DNA from: Dactylorhiza incarnata
Taxonomy: Eukaryota; Streptophyta; Magnoliopsida; Asparagales; Orchidaceae
Reading direction: 5' to 3'
DNA length: 64,000 nucleotides
Assembly: GCA_033032865.1 (NCBI GenBank)
Contig: JAWHQI010000731.1
Span: 207,136 to 271,135 of the forward strand
Numbering within the stretch: the stretch's first letter is position 1; the number at the start of each line of letters is the position of its first letter. The position numbers and the translations under genes are program-made. Below are positions 1-12,600 of the stretch, in pieces. The notes under the pieces were generated by a model. The model worked only from the letters and a program-made list of their open reading frames with translations. It was not told where the DNA came from and ran no database searches.

Positions 1-90
1 TCTGAGCGCGCAATGAACAAGAGAGCGCTCTGGGCACGCGATGAACTTGGAAAAATGAGAAGTCGCGGCCCCTAGGGGAAGTCGGGCTCT

Positions 91-285
91 GGCCGCACCC
101 CGGTACTAGGGGGCTCAGCTTGGCCGCACCCCCATGGGGTGCGGTTTGGCCGCACCCCCATGGGGGTGTGGTTTGGCTGCACCCAGAGCGGGTGCGATTA
201 GGTCGCATCCCCACTGTGGGTGGTGCGGCTAGCCACACTCCGCTAGTGGGGTGCGAGCTAACCGCACCCCAATAGTGGGGCACGG
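91..285. repeat. Minisatellite of ~27-31 bp hairpin units
   Basis: About seven degenerate units, each starting near GGCCGCACCCC and closing with its complement GGGGTGCGG. The second unit is close to a perfect palindrome around CCCATGGGG. The array is much more GC-rich than the DNA that follows. It contains no convincing open frame. It may be the subterminal part of the neighbouring MULE or an independent minisatellite; no matching inverted copy is seen on the other side of the MULE frame. Confidence 0.75.
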
Positions 286-550
286 TCATGATGGCGTACG
301 GCGCCGGTAGAGCGTAAATTGCGCGGCGGATTCCTCCACTCCCATGATCATGGGTTGGACTCTTCACTCCACTTATTCCACTTCTCTTTAGCGGAGCTTC
401 TCTAAACGCACCTCATGAGCTCTTATAACTTCGTAGATGCGTATTATATTTATGGGTCACATCAATAGTAACAATAACATGTTTCATGTTGCTTATGCTT
501 ATGCTTTGAAGGAAAACATCAGGACTTGGGCATGATTAATTAGTTTCCTT

Positions 551-1585
551 ATGGAAGACTTGTGTATGGAGAACAATCATATGTGGACAATCATTTCAGA
601 TAAACAAAAAGGGTTGATAAACGTTGTTGAAGAGTTATTGCCTAATGCCAAGCACAGATTTTGTGTAAGGCATATGTATAACAACTTCAAGCAAAATTTC
701 AAAGGCTTACGATTAAAGGAGTTGTTATGGAGAGCTGCGTCTGCGACAAGGGTTGTTGATTTTAATGCTGAAATGGAGAAGCTAAAGGCATGTGATAAGA
801 GGGCTTATGATTGGGTAAGGGAAAGACACGGAAGACATTGGGCAAAGTCTCATTTTAATGTTTGTCCAAAGTGTGATATGTTGTTAAATAATTTTTGTGA
901 AAGTTTAAACAATGTAATCTTAAAGGCTAGAGATAAGCCTATTATCATAATGTTGGAGACAATAAGGGTAATTCTAATGAAAAAGCTCCATACTAAACGA
1001 GATAAAGTGCTCAAAATTAGTGGAGAGGTGTGCCCTTCCATACAAAATTTTTTGGAAAACAACAAGCGAGATGCACACGACTATATTTCAGTATGGAATG
1101 ATCAAGACAAATTCGAAGTTCAAGGGTGGAATGGAGATAAATGGACGGTGAATTTGATCGACTTTGAAAAGTTGTAGTTGTATGCGGTGGGATCTCAGAG
1201 ATATTCCTTATGTGCATGCAACATCGTGTCTCTTTTATCGTTGGAAAAATGTGGAGGATTACGTCGAACATTGGTAGAAAAGAGATGTTCATGAGGGCTT
1301 ACGCGTACTTATTAAATCCTATAAATTCAAGAAAAGAGCGGCTCTTAGACAATTTGAATCCCATCGTTCCTTGGACTAACATACGTAAGAAGCCTGAAAG
1401 GCCGTCACAACATGGTAGAGGAAAAGTAGTTGAAAAATTAGAGGCAGAAAAACATAGAATTAAGAGACACGGTATAAAGTACACATGCTCCAACTTTGGA
1501 ACATGAGGGCATAATAAATCAGGTTGTCCGGAAACATCCCAAGCAACAATGCCTTCAACGTCTACAAGAAAATCAAAAATTCCGG
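551..1585 (+). pseudogene. MULE (Mutator-like) transposase, frameshifted C-terminal part
   Basis: Remnant of a MuDR-family transposase, the DDE enzyme of Mutator-like elements. The first frame (551-1177) reads as the middle of the family: an SDKQKGL motif, a RHMYNNFKQNFKG stretch and a NNFCESLNNVI motif. After a frameshift near 1165 a second frame gives CSCMRWDLRDIPYVHA, which looks like the SWIM zinc finger, with the usual Cys of PCxH replaced by Tyr. A stop follows, and a third frame (about 1285-1580) gives RAYAYLLNPINS and a zinc-knuckle-like CSNFGT-stop-GHNKSGCP whose second Cys is Phe. The N-terminal catalytic part is missing. Two frameshifts and at least two stops make this a pseudogene. 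No terminal inverted repeats were recognised. Confidence 0.85.
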
Positions 1586-1820
1586 CAAGCATTGTTTTCT
1601 TTTATATTTGTTTTGCAATTTCTCTTTCAATTCCAGTGCTAATATATAAATTGCATTGAAATGTAGGTGCGTAGGAACACAAGAAGTGTGAATCTTCCAT
1701 CAAAGCTTATCTACCAATTTGGAGTTCGTGGGAAGATGATCGTGAATTTTATTTTGACTATCTTAGTTGTGTTGTTGCATTGTGTTGTTGGGAACTTTAT
1801 TGGGTAATCAATTTGTATGA

Positions 1821-1945
1821 GAATTTTGTAAGAGACATATGCTTGAACCAAGTTTGTAATGTCTGAATTTTGTAAGAGGCATATGCTTGAGCCAAGTTTG
1901 TAATGTCTGAATTTTGTAAGAGACATATGCTTAAGCCAATTTTAT
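1821..1945. repeat. Tandem repeat, 44-bp unit, ~2.8 copies
   Basis: Units starting GAATTTTGTAAGAGACATAT begin at 1821, 1865 and 1909, an exact 44-bp spacing with only a few mismatches. The last unit decays into AT-rich sequence. No coding role is evident. Confidence 0.9.
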
Positions 1946-2097
1946 ATTAATTTTATTGCAATTCTATTTTATAATGGAGACACTTCTATTTGAAGCTGAG
2001 ATATCTTCTGCCTTGGAGATACTTTATTAATTGAGACACTTCTATTTTAACACTTCTATTTTATCATCCATTGATGTTAACTGGGGGATGCTTTATT

Positions 2098-2420
2098 AAT
2101 AAGGGCTGGAATTGGAGTTTTATAAGGGCTGAAATAGGAGTTTTATATATAAGGGCTGTAATATGAATTTTATCTCGTTGAGTGGGATGAGAGTTTTATC
2201 TCGTTGTAATGGGAGTTTTATAAGGGCTGTAATGTAGTGGAATGGGAGTTTTATCTCGTTGAGGTATGTTGGGTTGTAATGTGGAGAGGTATGTTGGGCG
2301 TGAACTAGGTTGCAGATAGAAGGAATGGGTGTGAACTGGGCTGCATATAGAAGGAATGGACGTGAACTGGGCTGCGGATAGAACGAATTGGCGTGAACTA
2401 GGCTGCGGATAAAAGGAATG
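2098..2420. repeat. Two adjacent degenerate tandem repeats (TTTTATCTCGTTG type, then 31-bp unit)
   Basis: From 2098 to about 2260, phrases such as AAGGGCTGTAAT and GGGAGTTTTATCTCGTTG recur irregularly. From about 2296 to 2420 there are four units of about 31 bp carrying CGTGAACTGGGCTGC and ATAGAAGGAAT. Just downstream (2505-2585) the phrase GCATTGTGCCAA occurs three times. None of this looks coding. Confidence 0.75.
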
Positions 2421-2679
2421 AGAGATTTATTAAAGACTAGACCGAAATACCATGTTTTATAAGCCTAGGGTGCAAAGTGCAAGACTAATGCTAATTGGAG
2501 GGGGGGGGCATTGTGCCAATCTTAATAATTTGGGGGTGCATTGTGCCAAAACCCCACATTTGTCGGGTGCATTGTGCCAAAAGCTCGTTTGGAGTTGGCC
2601 AATCTGAGCTCGGCCTCAGGACACTCTTCGCATATAGTTGGGCTATTAACTCCCCTCAAGTTTTACATCATTGTTAATA

Positions 2680-4276
2680 ATCTCCTTAGAGTATCTCCAA
2701 CCAATCGGCATTTTAGGCTTCAAATATGGAGGTGGTCTCTCTCCTCCTCTAAATTTTGAGGAGTGAGAGAGAAAATGGAGAGCTCCATTTTATTTTAAAT
2801 ATTTTTATATTTTAAATGCTTAAAATATTTTTTTTAACAAACTCCTCTATTAATTTTTAACTTACGTAATCGTTAATATACTTTTCCAATTATAATATAT
2901 ATAATATATCAATAAAATCGTCTTATCGAGACATACAAAACAAGACTAATATTAAATACCTTTTAATTATTATTTATCATAAATTTCCTTTAAAAAAAAT
3001 TCATAATAAAAATTATTTATTTCGTTAAACATAAAAAATAAGAGTTTTAAATGTACATTTTAATACTATAAAGATTTCACATATTTTATTAAATACGAAA
3101 GTTCAAATATATTTGAAGTTTTTCTTCATAAGATATAGTCTTCACAACATAATTTTACTTTATATCTTCACTACATATAAAAGAAGTCATGTGTCAACAT
3201 TTGTCTTAATTTTTGGCTGAATTCATTGTTGTGAGCGAAGTGGAAGATAATTTTTTTTTCTTTGGCCCCAGTGTGACAGTACATTTATTGTTCGTTATTC
3301 TCGTAATTTTATTTGTCTCTCCGAATACAGAACTTTTAATTAAACACCATTTTAATTTTTTTTCTTTTGAGCCATATTTCATATAATGTATTAAAATTGT
3401 GTTTTAATTAGAAAGAAATAAATTTTAATAAAAGAAATAATTTTTATTATTTAAAAAACTAAATTTTAGAATGTTTTACTCAAAAATATTTTTATCCTTA
3501 ATTATAGTTGATACTAGCTGTATTTAAAAATTTAATCTAGACATTATATTAAAAATTTCTATTCCAAGTATTTTAATTAGAAATTTCATTTTACTCCTTA
3601 ATTAACTTAAAACTTAATTTTTATGATGATTTAGAATAATTATGGTGGAAAAATAAAGTTAAGGGGGATTATCCACTTATTTCTAAAGTCTGAGGGGTTA
3701 TTGACTTAAGTGTAAAACTTAAGAGGGGTTATCAACAATTTAGTCTAAAAAGTATTATCAAATAATTTGAAGCAATGAAATTGTGATCCGTTAGGCTTAT
3801 TGCATGTCATTGATGTTTATCATTCAATTAATAGCTCATTGGGGCATATGTAATCGGAAATGAAATGACTCTTTTGCCCCTAATAATGCCATGTCTCATC
3901 ACTGCATTTGGAGAGGTCAATTTTGGTCATTTATGATGAAACAAATTTTACCTGTGTGGATCACATAAGGTCGAAGTTGGATAATAGATTAAGCGCAATC
4001 AATGTGTGTGGGTGACCTATGCATTAAGAAATGTCATGAACAAAATTATTTAATTATTTTGTATTCGTGTAATCAAACAAATTAATCGATCATTAAGATT
4101 TATGTGAAAACAATTAATAGGATATGAAAGGAAAATGAATATGTGAACTGAAATGCGGAAAATTTAAAATGTTTGTTATTCTTTAATTTGTTTTCATGTC
4201 GTGCAATCACAGACATCCTTAATAACGTGCATATGTTTTTTGGATGAATTCGGAGGCCCTTGTTGATGGAGATAAA
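2680..4276. other. AT-rich intergenic stretch, no gene seen
   Basis: Very AT-rich sequence. No open frame resembles a known protein. The start (GAGTATCTCCAACC near 2690) resembles the ends of some plant Harbinger/Tourist-type MITEs, but no matching opposite end was found. Confidence 0.5.
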
Positions 4277-4412
4277 TTAGGCTTCGTTTGGGAGGACTTA
4301 TTTTCACCGGTCAAGCGGTTACGACCACATGAACCAGAGATTAATTAAGGTCCCATTCATGCGGTCATAACCGCTTGACCGGTGAAAAAAAGTTCCCCCA
4401 AACAGAGCCTAA
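4277..4412. mobile_element. MITE with long terminal inverted repeats
   Basis: The left end TTAGGCTTCGTTTGGG is matched by the inverted right end CCCAAACAGAGCCTAA. The inner arms CACCGGTCAAGCGGTTACGA and TCATAACCGCTTGACCGGTG pair almost completely, leaving a short AT-rich centre. The size (~136 bp), the ends and the foldback structure fit a non-autonomous DNA transposon; TAGGCTCCGTTTGG-like ends are common among plant hAT-type MITEs. No clear target-site duplication was assigned. Confidence 0.75.
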
Positions 4413-4619
4413 ATCTAATCGAAACAAAAACTCTCTTTTAGGTGAATGAATGTGCTCTCGACTTAGTGACATTCCTAAGCCATGCAAGAATGAAACCTCA
4501 CAAGTCAAGTTAAATATGAAACTTCGGTAGGTACGTTTCAATCAACATGTGAGAGTCTATCACATCAAGATATACTTTATAATTCTTTTAAGTTTAAGTG
4601 TCATTATCCTCAGTCAACA

Positions 4620-5307
4620 CCAGTCCGCTCCAACACTAAGACTCTCGGTAGACACTTAGCGGGATGGACGATTACTAGTTTAGCAGTGGTGCTTTTCCCC
4701 TTCTCGGAAAGGATATAAGCGGTTACCTGGCAAATGTCCGCGCGCTCTTCTGCCAGCCCAAATCCTGCGACCGTGGCAGGTGCCCTCCATTCCGATCCTA
4801 GAAGTCCCGGGCGGACACTCAGCAGAGACTGTGTGCTCTCACCAGAGGGATGCGCACTCTCCTCAGCGAAGATATGCGCATTTATTCGTCAAGCGTGCAC
4901 GCACTCCTCCAGGCAGTTCAGCAGTTTCTCAGAAAGGTCGCGGCGGATACTTTTTAGAGTTCGCCTGACCCCTTCCTCTCGACAAGCAGTAGTGAGTGCG
5001 GCTACGACCCGTCGTATCCACGCACCTTCCTTTTTCTCCCACTACCCGACCTCCCGTGTATCTCGGGTAGTTGAGCATTTAATGAGACATTAAATGCTCC
5101 CAACCGTCTGAGCAGCCTACCCTCATGTATAAACAAAGGGTCAGGGGTGCTTGAAAGGGACACGGAACTTGGGTCAAAATCTACCCAGTAGTAGGGGCAG
5201 TTAAAAGATCCAAGTGTACGTCTGTTGCCTACTATTCGCTCTTATTCGCCCCTTGTAATAGCTTGTAATAACGAATTTTGTGGAAAAATACTGTCCGCAC
5301 CAAGTGG
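4620..5307 (+). mobile_element. LTR-like remnant
   Basis: GC-richer than its surroundings, with a perfect hairpin at about 5073-5100 (GAGCATTTAATG, three bases, CATTAAATGCTC) and a TATA-like ATGTATAAACAAAGG at about 5124. It ends near CTGTCCGCACCA, followed by AGTGGTATTAGCTGC, which resembles the primer-binding region of plant LTR elements. The open frame at 4734-5093 matches nothing recognised. No partner LTR is visible, so this is a tentative solo or truncated LTR, possibly Ty3/gypsy. Confidence 0.35.
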
Positions 5308-6170
5308 TATTAGCTGCTGCGGGTAAACCTGGTGTCCGCCGCTGCTAGCGCCGACCTCTTTTCTATGCGCTGTTCACTCGACTCTCAAGGGATAGTAATT
5401 GATTGCTTGCGGTTCTCCATGTAAGACCCACCCTCAAAATTAGCGGTCCGACTGGGGGATCTTATCGCACACCACCTTTACTGCACGACGCTGAAGCGAC
5501 TACGAAGGGTGAAGGCACGTCCTTCTCCTACCCTCTCCTTGAATACTCCATTGTCACACATCGAGTGTGATGTCAAGCGAATATCACTACACACCAATAG
5601 AGTAGGGAAGCAGTTTTTTAGCGAAAGGCACCGTTAACGAGTGCACCTCATAATAATCAGCGGTAGACATAGATATATTAGCGGAAGACTATCACAGAAA
5701 CATAATGCTCAAGATATGTATGAGTAGAATCAACTTCTATGTTGCATTATACCATATCAGTTAAGGTTCTATAATTACCATGAGATATGTAAGAAGGAGA
5801 ATGCGGTCATGTTAAGTTATACCTGATGTAGCGTGCACAATGACTTTCTCAGTTCTTTGTACGATATCACTCACCCGCACCTGTCTCCTACGCTTGAAAC
5901 AAATATTATTACCACGAATAGAATCACATCCAGATTGGTAACAAGTACAGTAAAATATCTGCAAGGGAATTGATATCCTGACTCTTTTGGGTCGTGGCAG
6001 TCTTTTCACAACCACCGCCTATGTACTTTATATCATCATGCATACATTCTCATACTCATGTAGTTCTATTAGTTTCGTATGGGTTGTCTTCCCAGACCAT
6101 CCTTCATGTGGGTTACCTCAGAGTATAACTCGTCAGCCATCCGATTTTCTCCCAAAGAAACAATTTCTCT
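5308..6170. other. Intergenic, no gene seen
   Basis: Mixed-composition sequence after the LTR-like remnant. Short open frames on both strands have no recognisable domain. Confidence 0.4.
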
Positions 6171-6448
6171 AAGGCACATTAAATTCCCGTAGGAATTATT
6201 CTCGAGGCACATTATATTTTTATAATAATATTTCTCGGTGGCATAATATATATTCAGTAGGAATAATTCTCGAAGGCACAATATATTCCCGTATGAATAA
6301 TTCTCGAAGAAACAATGTATTTCTTTAAGAATAATTCTCGAAATATATTCCTGTAGGAATAATTCTCGAAGGCACAATATATTCCCTTAGGAATAATTTT
6401 CGAAGACACAATATATTCCCTTAGGAATAATTCTCGAAGTCACATTTA
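6171..6448. repeat. Minisatellite, ~34-bp unit, ~8-9 copies
   Basis: The unit is built from GGCACAATATATTCCC and GGAATAATTCTCGAA, about 34 bp. Several copies are partly deleted or diverged. The open frame on the minus strand here (6069-6377) is the translated repeat, not a gene. Confidence 0.85.
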
Positions 6449-6451
6449 TTT

Positions 6452-6840
6452 TCATAAGAGGAGAGAAGAGAAACTCTTTTAAGCTTAACAAGAACTCCAT
6501 CCGAGAGTTTATTGAGGGAGAGGAGAGAAACTCTTAAGTTTAGCAATAATTTCATTCGAGAGTTTATAGAGGGAGAGGAGAGAGACTCTTTATATGCTCA
6601 TAATATCTCCATCCGAGCAGGTATAATTATTTTAATCAGGTTTTCGTCGATCTTTTGGATTGCTTGGCGTTCAAACCCAAGCCATCCACATGAGGCTCAT
6701 GTATTTCTCATTGAGCCATATTATAGTTACAGAAAATAGAGAAGGAGAGTTTCCCACACCAAGAATAATTTAATCTGGCCTCCGTCGATCTTTTGGATTG
6801 TTTGGCGTTCAAACTCAAGCCATCCACATTAGGCATTTGT
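6452..6840. repeat. ~58-bp repeat (3 copies) followed by a 2-copy segment
   Basis: Three copies of a unit with GAGAGGAGAGAAACTCTT and ATCCGAGAGTTTAT lie between 6455 and about 6620. A longer segment containing CGTCGATCTTTTGGATTG and TTGGCGTTCAAAC then occurs twice, near 6647 and near 6785. This continues the tandem character of the 34-bp array to its left. Confidence 0.75.
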
Positions 6841-9632
6841 TCTTGAAGGTGTTAGATACTTTTCAAAGCACATTTATCAAAATACTGCTAAATTCTGTTA
6901 ATTTATGTTTCGAGAAATGAGCATCGGTAAGGACATATAAACAAGGAATCTATTACTATAAGCATATTTATTTCATAAGGCACTATTCAGTGAGAAATGA
7001 TGTTTGCTTGTTAGTCTTGTTGTCGGCCAGTATCATGTATGTCTTTTACACCATAGAAGGATATCATTTATTAAAGCATCTTTGATAGTAGAATATAAGT
7101 GTCTATATCATCATATTAGGAACTCACCCATAGATCAGTTAGCTTAGCATGGAGGAAAGGAAAAAAACTAACACCGCTGAAATACAACTTAAAGGATGTT
7201 CAACCTATTGCTCTTAGTAACATTCCTCTATGAATTTAAAATTGCAGTAGATGAGGAATAAGTAGAAGAGAGGAGTCAAATAATGTTGGTCAACCTATAA
7301 TAGATTCTATATGTATATTCCTAAGTATTAGTACAACTCCATCTCATAAACATATAATATAAAGCCCTTGATTTCTATCCAACTTTTCTCCTTTTAAGAA
7401 TAGCCTATAGAAATCACCCAATCTCAAATAAATTACCCACGACACATTTGGCCCAAGAGCCATGGATCAATAATAGTAATCATCATAAGATTTCCCTATT
7501 CTTTAAGCAGCCTGCCACAACACCCATACCCATCTTTATAAAGAAGAAAGAGAGGAAAAATGTCATACTTATAAATTTCAGCATTCTCATCTTTTCATTT
7601 ACTAAACCTGAAATTTCCCTCCACCATTCCAACTAACAACTCACTGCCTAGACCAGATTAGAAAAGATATAGAGTTAATATGAAATGGTTGAGACGACCA
7701 TAATTGCTCGAGAAACATTGGAGCGAGCCTAGATGATTTCCACATCCATCCTAAAATTATATGCAGGCTAGAGCTTTGCCATCTTTGGCCCCAGAACAAA
7801 GGAGGGGCACCACGCAGGGCCCCTCTGAGAGAAATAGAGAGAGGGAGGGAGAGAGCCATGTATTTTCAAGGCACATTACCTAATTGTCACAATTTCGTTC
7901 GTCAAGATGAGAGCAGACGTAATTTTTTTTGTTAAAGTGAATCCTCCTAACATGGCACATGTTTTCCAAAGAAGCCCAACATTTTTGATAAATCCATTCT
8001 TAGCAAGTTTCGATTTCTTAGGACAACTCCAAAGCCCCCCATAGACTCTAAATATGTCAAAGGTTTTCAGCAGTTAAACATAATTTTATAACATATTATC
8101 AAATAAAAGCATTTCCAATGAGTACTCCCACCTTTTAATTGCATACTATATGAAGCAGAGGAAAGTGATCAGGGGAAAGAAGATGAGAATGAAAAGGCAG
8201 AGAAGGAATTCTCATCCTCCAACAAAAGTAAGCAACCTGCTTCATATACCCAACCATCTCTATATCCTCTTAAATCTAAGAAGTGATGCTTAGACCAAAT
8301 AAAGCATAATAGTTCCAGTGAGCCCAAATAAATCAAACCTTACCCTGTAGAAGAATAACAAGAAGAGGAAGAAGTTAACGAGGTACAAATGCATGAATTA
8401 TCTAGGTCATAATCAAGGTATTGTCATTTTAAGGCCACTGGATAAGGACGAACCCTCTTCATTAATTCATAGCATCCAAGCCCCAAGTTTTCATTCATTT
8501 ATGGTCATCATTCTCAATGGCTTTGTAAAATACATGCATGGTGAAGAATGTAATAAAGAGAGAGAGAGTGAACATCCAATTGATCTTTTCCCTTCCAAAT
8601 CTCTCCCCCATCTCCTGTGAAGAAGAAAAGAAGATGGAGAGAGGGAGATGAGGGAGAGAAAGAATATTTCCAAATCCATTAATGAAATCTCCTTCCTTGG
8701 CATACTAATAAACACACCCAAGTAACATCTAACCTACTCACAATTAATTATATTATTATATGTCAAGCTCATAAATAATTATGTTTGCCACCCTCTCCTC
8801 CAGTTTAGAACATGATAGAAGGGGGGGGGGGGGGGAGAGGGAGAGTGGTAGAAAATCATCTATAACAAATTGATTTCATAGAAGGAGCTCCCCAGGGGAA
8901 ATTCAACTAGAAACCAACGAAATAACCCCGTCCATAACATAAAACATATGAGGTTGAAATACCAAGGAACCCAGAGTAGTGGTATTCATAGTAGAGTATT
9001 TGCATTCATGTAAATCATCCTAAACATCATATAATAGGAATCTTTTACATGAAGACAGTTGGATATAAGAGAAGGAGATTTTCTCATCAAGTTTATATAT
9101 AGTTATATGTATGAGAAAAGAACTCTAAAACCACTATGGCGAGCCCTTTATAATAATTAGAAAGTAGGTGCTGATTTTAAACAACCTTAACCTTCTCTTA
9201 TCACCACCCCACCATCTTTTCTCTACCTAAGAGCATAAGGAGGAGAAGGAGGGAGAAGAAGGTGATTGTGTTTGCCTCGTAATCTTTCCCAAATCAAAAT
9301 TAATCAACTGATTATGTAACGAAACACTAAATTGATGTTACCTGGAAAGAAATTGTAAGGAGCAGAATTTAAATCTATCTCGCATATAACATCAAATCGG
9401 TGAGGTAAGTTTTGCTCCATAGAAAATTTACACAAACAATAGCATAAAAATGAAATTTATATTGAAGAAACCTCCACCTAAAGCTACTGAAAGCGCTCAC
9501 ACGATGACTTATGTAAATATGAATGAAATAACATGTAAATATACAAAATGGTGAGCCAAAAGATATGGAAATCATGTTAGATGAGCGCCTAAACACTATA
9601 TGAAATACGCTCATCAGACCGCCACTCCCATG
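6841..9632. other. Intergenic, no gene seen
   Basis: Low-GC DNA with purine-rich GAGAGA tracts (about 7820-7860, 8555-8660) and a poly-G run at about 8821-8834. Short open frames on both strands lack recognisable domains. Confidence 0.5.
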
Positions 9633-9637
9633 ATATA

Positions 9638-12600
9638 TGTAAGACCCCTTTTTTTTTTTTTCCAAACACCCGGGTCTTAGGCCCAGAACCGGCGTTTTGC
9701 GGTGACACCCTCGCTCGGGAAGGTCGCCACTACAAAACGCCGATCCTGCCGGCCAAATCGATAACAAATAAGAAAAGTATGCTTGAACAAATAAAGAAGC
9801 TCAAGTCCACATCACATGAAATATAAACCATAAGGATAAATGTCCATAGATAATAACTGAATAAAAATAACCAGGGTTACAATAATAAAGGGCTCATGCC
9901 CTGTACATCATGTCCTCACTACAAGATCACTCGCGGAAGCTAATTACTAATCTCTCACTAATCCTGAATCCTGTGCTCATGTACTAGATTGTCCCGCCTC
10001 CGTCTGCACCGGTCTCTGGTGTTGCTGCGTCTCCTCGATCCCCTAAAATGATATGGTCCATCGACCGTTAGTCAAAATGACTAAGCCTCGTTTCCCACCA
10101 CCCATCCCCCAGTGGCTCCTAGGCACCGTGCGGGAGGGATGAAGCGGAGGACAGCAAGGGGTATAAAACAAAGCAGATGACGACGGATCTAGTCTACATG
10201 AAATGTCTACCACTACTCCAGTGTATATATATACATTTAAAGCAATAAATAAAGCATGACAAAGAACAAGTAAAGAACAGTAAGTAAAGACAAGTATATA
10301 ATATAAAAGTAACCATTGATTTATTGGAATGCCCATACAAACCTATAGACCAAGGGGTCGTTTAGCAAGGCCTGTCGTATAAAAAGTCCCATAACCAATT
10401 TATACGCTAGGGGTAGGGGTTGAAATGCAGTGCTTATGCCATGACATGCAGAGTTATGCAGTTTATGCTATGTTCATACAAGTGCAATGCACGCACTTTG
10501 ACTCTATGCGCACAAACCTTTAGTTCCCCATTTTTGGAGCTAGCAAGACTCCCAAGATACTTCCGTAGTGGCAAACGGAAGTGGTGGGTTGGGCCTCGCC
10601 CACCTCTAGGTTGGTATTCACACTACATAGCCTAGACCTATCGTACGCCTCAACACAAAACTGCGGAGCATCTGCGTACTCTTACTGGCTGGACCACCAG
10701 ACTTTTATGGCTAAGTGCAAATTCCACACTTGCCGAGTCAACGTATTGACGTCGGTGTGAACGAATGTACAATACCGAAGACCCACCACCTTTATGCACA
10801 TGCAAACATGTTTACCATATATCTAAGATCTCCAATTCATAAGCTACCCGGACTAACTTGTCCGGCCAAGGATCTTTTTGAGTCACAAGATCACCGGATC
10901 ATTAATCCGTTCTTACAACCACCGAGCCTACAACTCGGAGCACTAAACCAACTAAAACTCCCATAACCACGGGGTGTGAGTGAGTGTGTTATTAATTATT
11001 CTTGTATAACATCTTACTCCTACGACTTACGGTTAATCTTGGATTTCCCGAGGATTACCCTGTAAGGGGCTCGCTACAGTACTAGGAACTATAATGGGAT
11101 GACACCCCAAGGCTCCCTTTCTCAAGACACTTAATGTTATTGGTAACTACCCATAAGAATACCCATCTTACCATTATAGTTGAGTTAAACCTAGGTGTTT
11201 TATGACACGCCAGAGAAAAGACGATCTTTCGTCAATCCCTAGCATAACATTACTCTTAACTCACTAAGCACTCTTAATCACAAAACCTCTTTTTGGTGAC
11301 CTCAAACTCTTCATCCTGACCATGTACACCAACTACATACAATTTTCACTTAGCAGGCCATAAAATACCCAAGCTTCACAGTTTTACTATACGCAGACCA
11401 AACTAGCTATATGAAGCTTATGAGCAGAAGTACTCCAAATACTCATCCCCATGACCTTAGATTATTACCAGAAGACTATCATGACTTTATAAGACTAAAT
11501 CCAGAGAATCATATTTTTTCTTAATTGTTTAGCATTTATTTCAATTTCTCCAACATTTGCCAAGTATAAAAATGAACATGAAGTGTAAGGAATTCCTATG
11601 ATATGGCTCCCCAAAAATTATGGTAAATTTATTATGGCAAAATAACAGCAATTACAGCATATCATATTTTTACAGTAAGGAATTGTTCTCTATTTTTAAT
11701 ATTTAGCATCTAACCAAACTTGTAGACTTATGAAGGAACCACCAAAAATATTTAATCCAAAATTATGGGAAAAATACCAGACCCTTGTATTCATTAGAAA
11801 AGTCTACTGACTATATTGTAGAATTTATGAGAGTCATTTTATCACTTAAATGAATTCTTTAAGAAAATCCCAAATCAAACATATTGTGAAGTGACCCATT
11901 GATATTAAGTTCTAAAAATTCCACAAAAACTCATAAGGACTCCTAATGCCCTAAAATGTCCTATCACCAAATTGCACAATTTAATAAAGAGCATTGGACC
12001 TTCATTTATGTTTCTTAAACCTATGACAAAATAAATGCCTTGTGAATGGAGTACTGATTAAATCATTTAATAAATTACACAAAAATTATCAGAGGTCTAT
12101 AATATGATTATAAAGGCACTACCAAGGTTTCATCATCATCCAAGACCATTTGAGCATGTAAATACCACTTATAAGAAATTTCCCTAAAGGGGTTATGACC
12201 TAATTTAGGGGAAATAAATACTCCTAAAATTCTCTCAAAATTCCCTAGGGCATTATTGCACCCCATGAACATATCCACTAAGTCTCATGACCATTCAAGG
12301 ACTTTTGACCAAATTTCCTTCACAAGGTTCTATATGCACCCTTAGGGATAAAGCTAGGGTCCTAGGGCATATCCAACTCCACACCACCCCAAATCACTCA
12401 TGGAGGTGTTTTAGGTGATCCTAAACCAGTGCACAAGGTGTCACCTCATGTTGATGAGATTTGACCACAATACCCCAAAATGAACATTATGCCCTATTTT
12501 GACCTAGTTTAACCAAACTTGGGTTGACAAATTACCCAACCAAATAAGTCCCTATTGGGCTGGGATTTTTACCAGTGTCATATAATAACCCTAAGAAGCA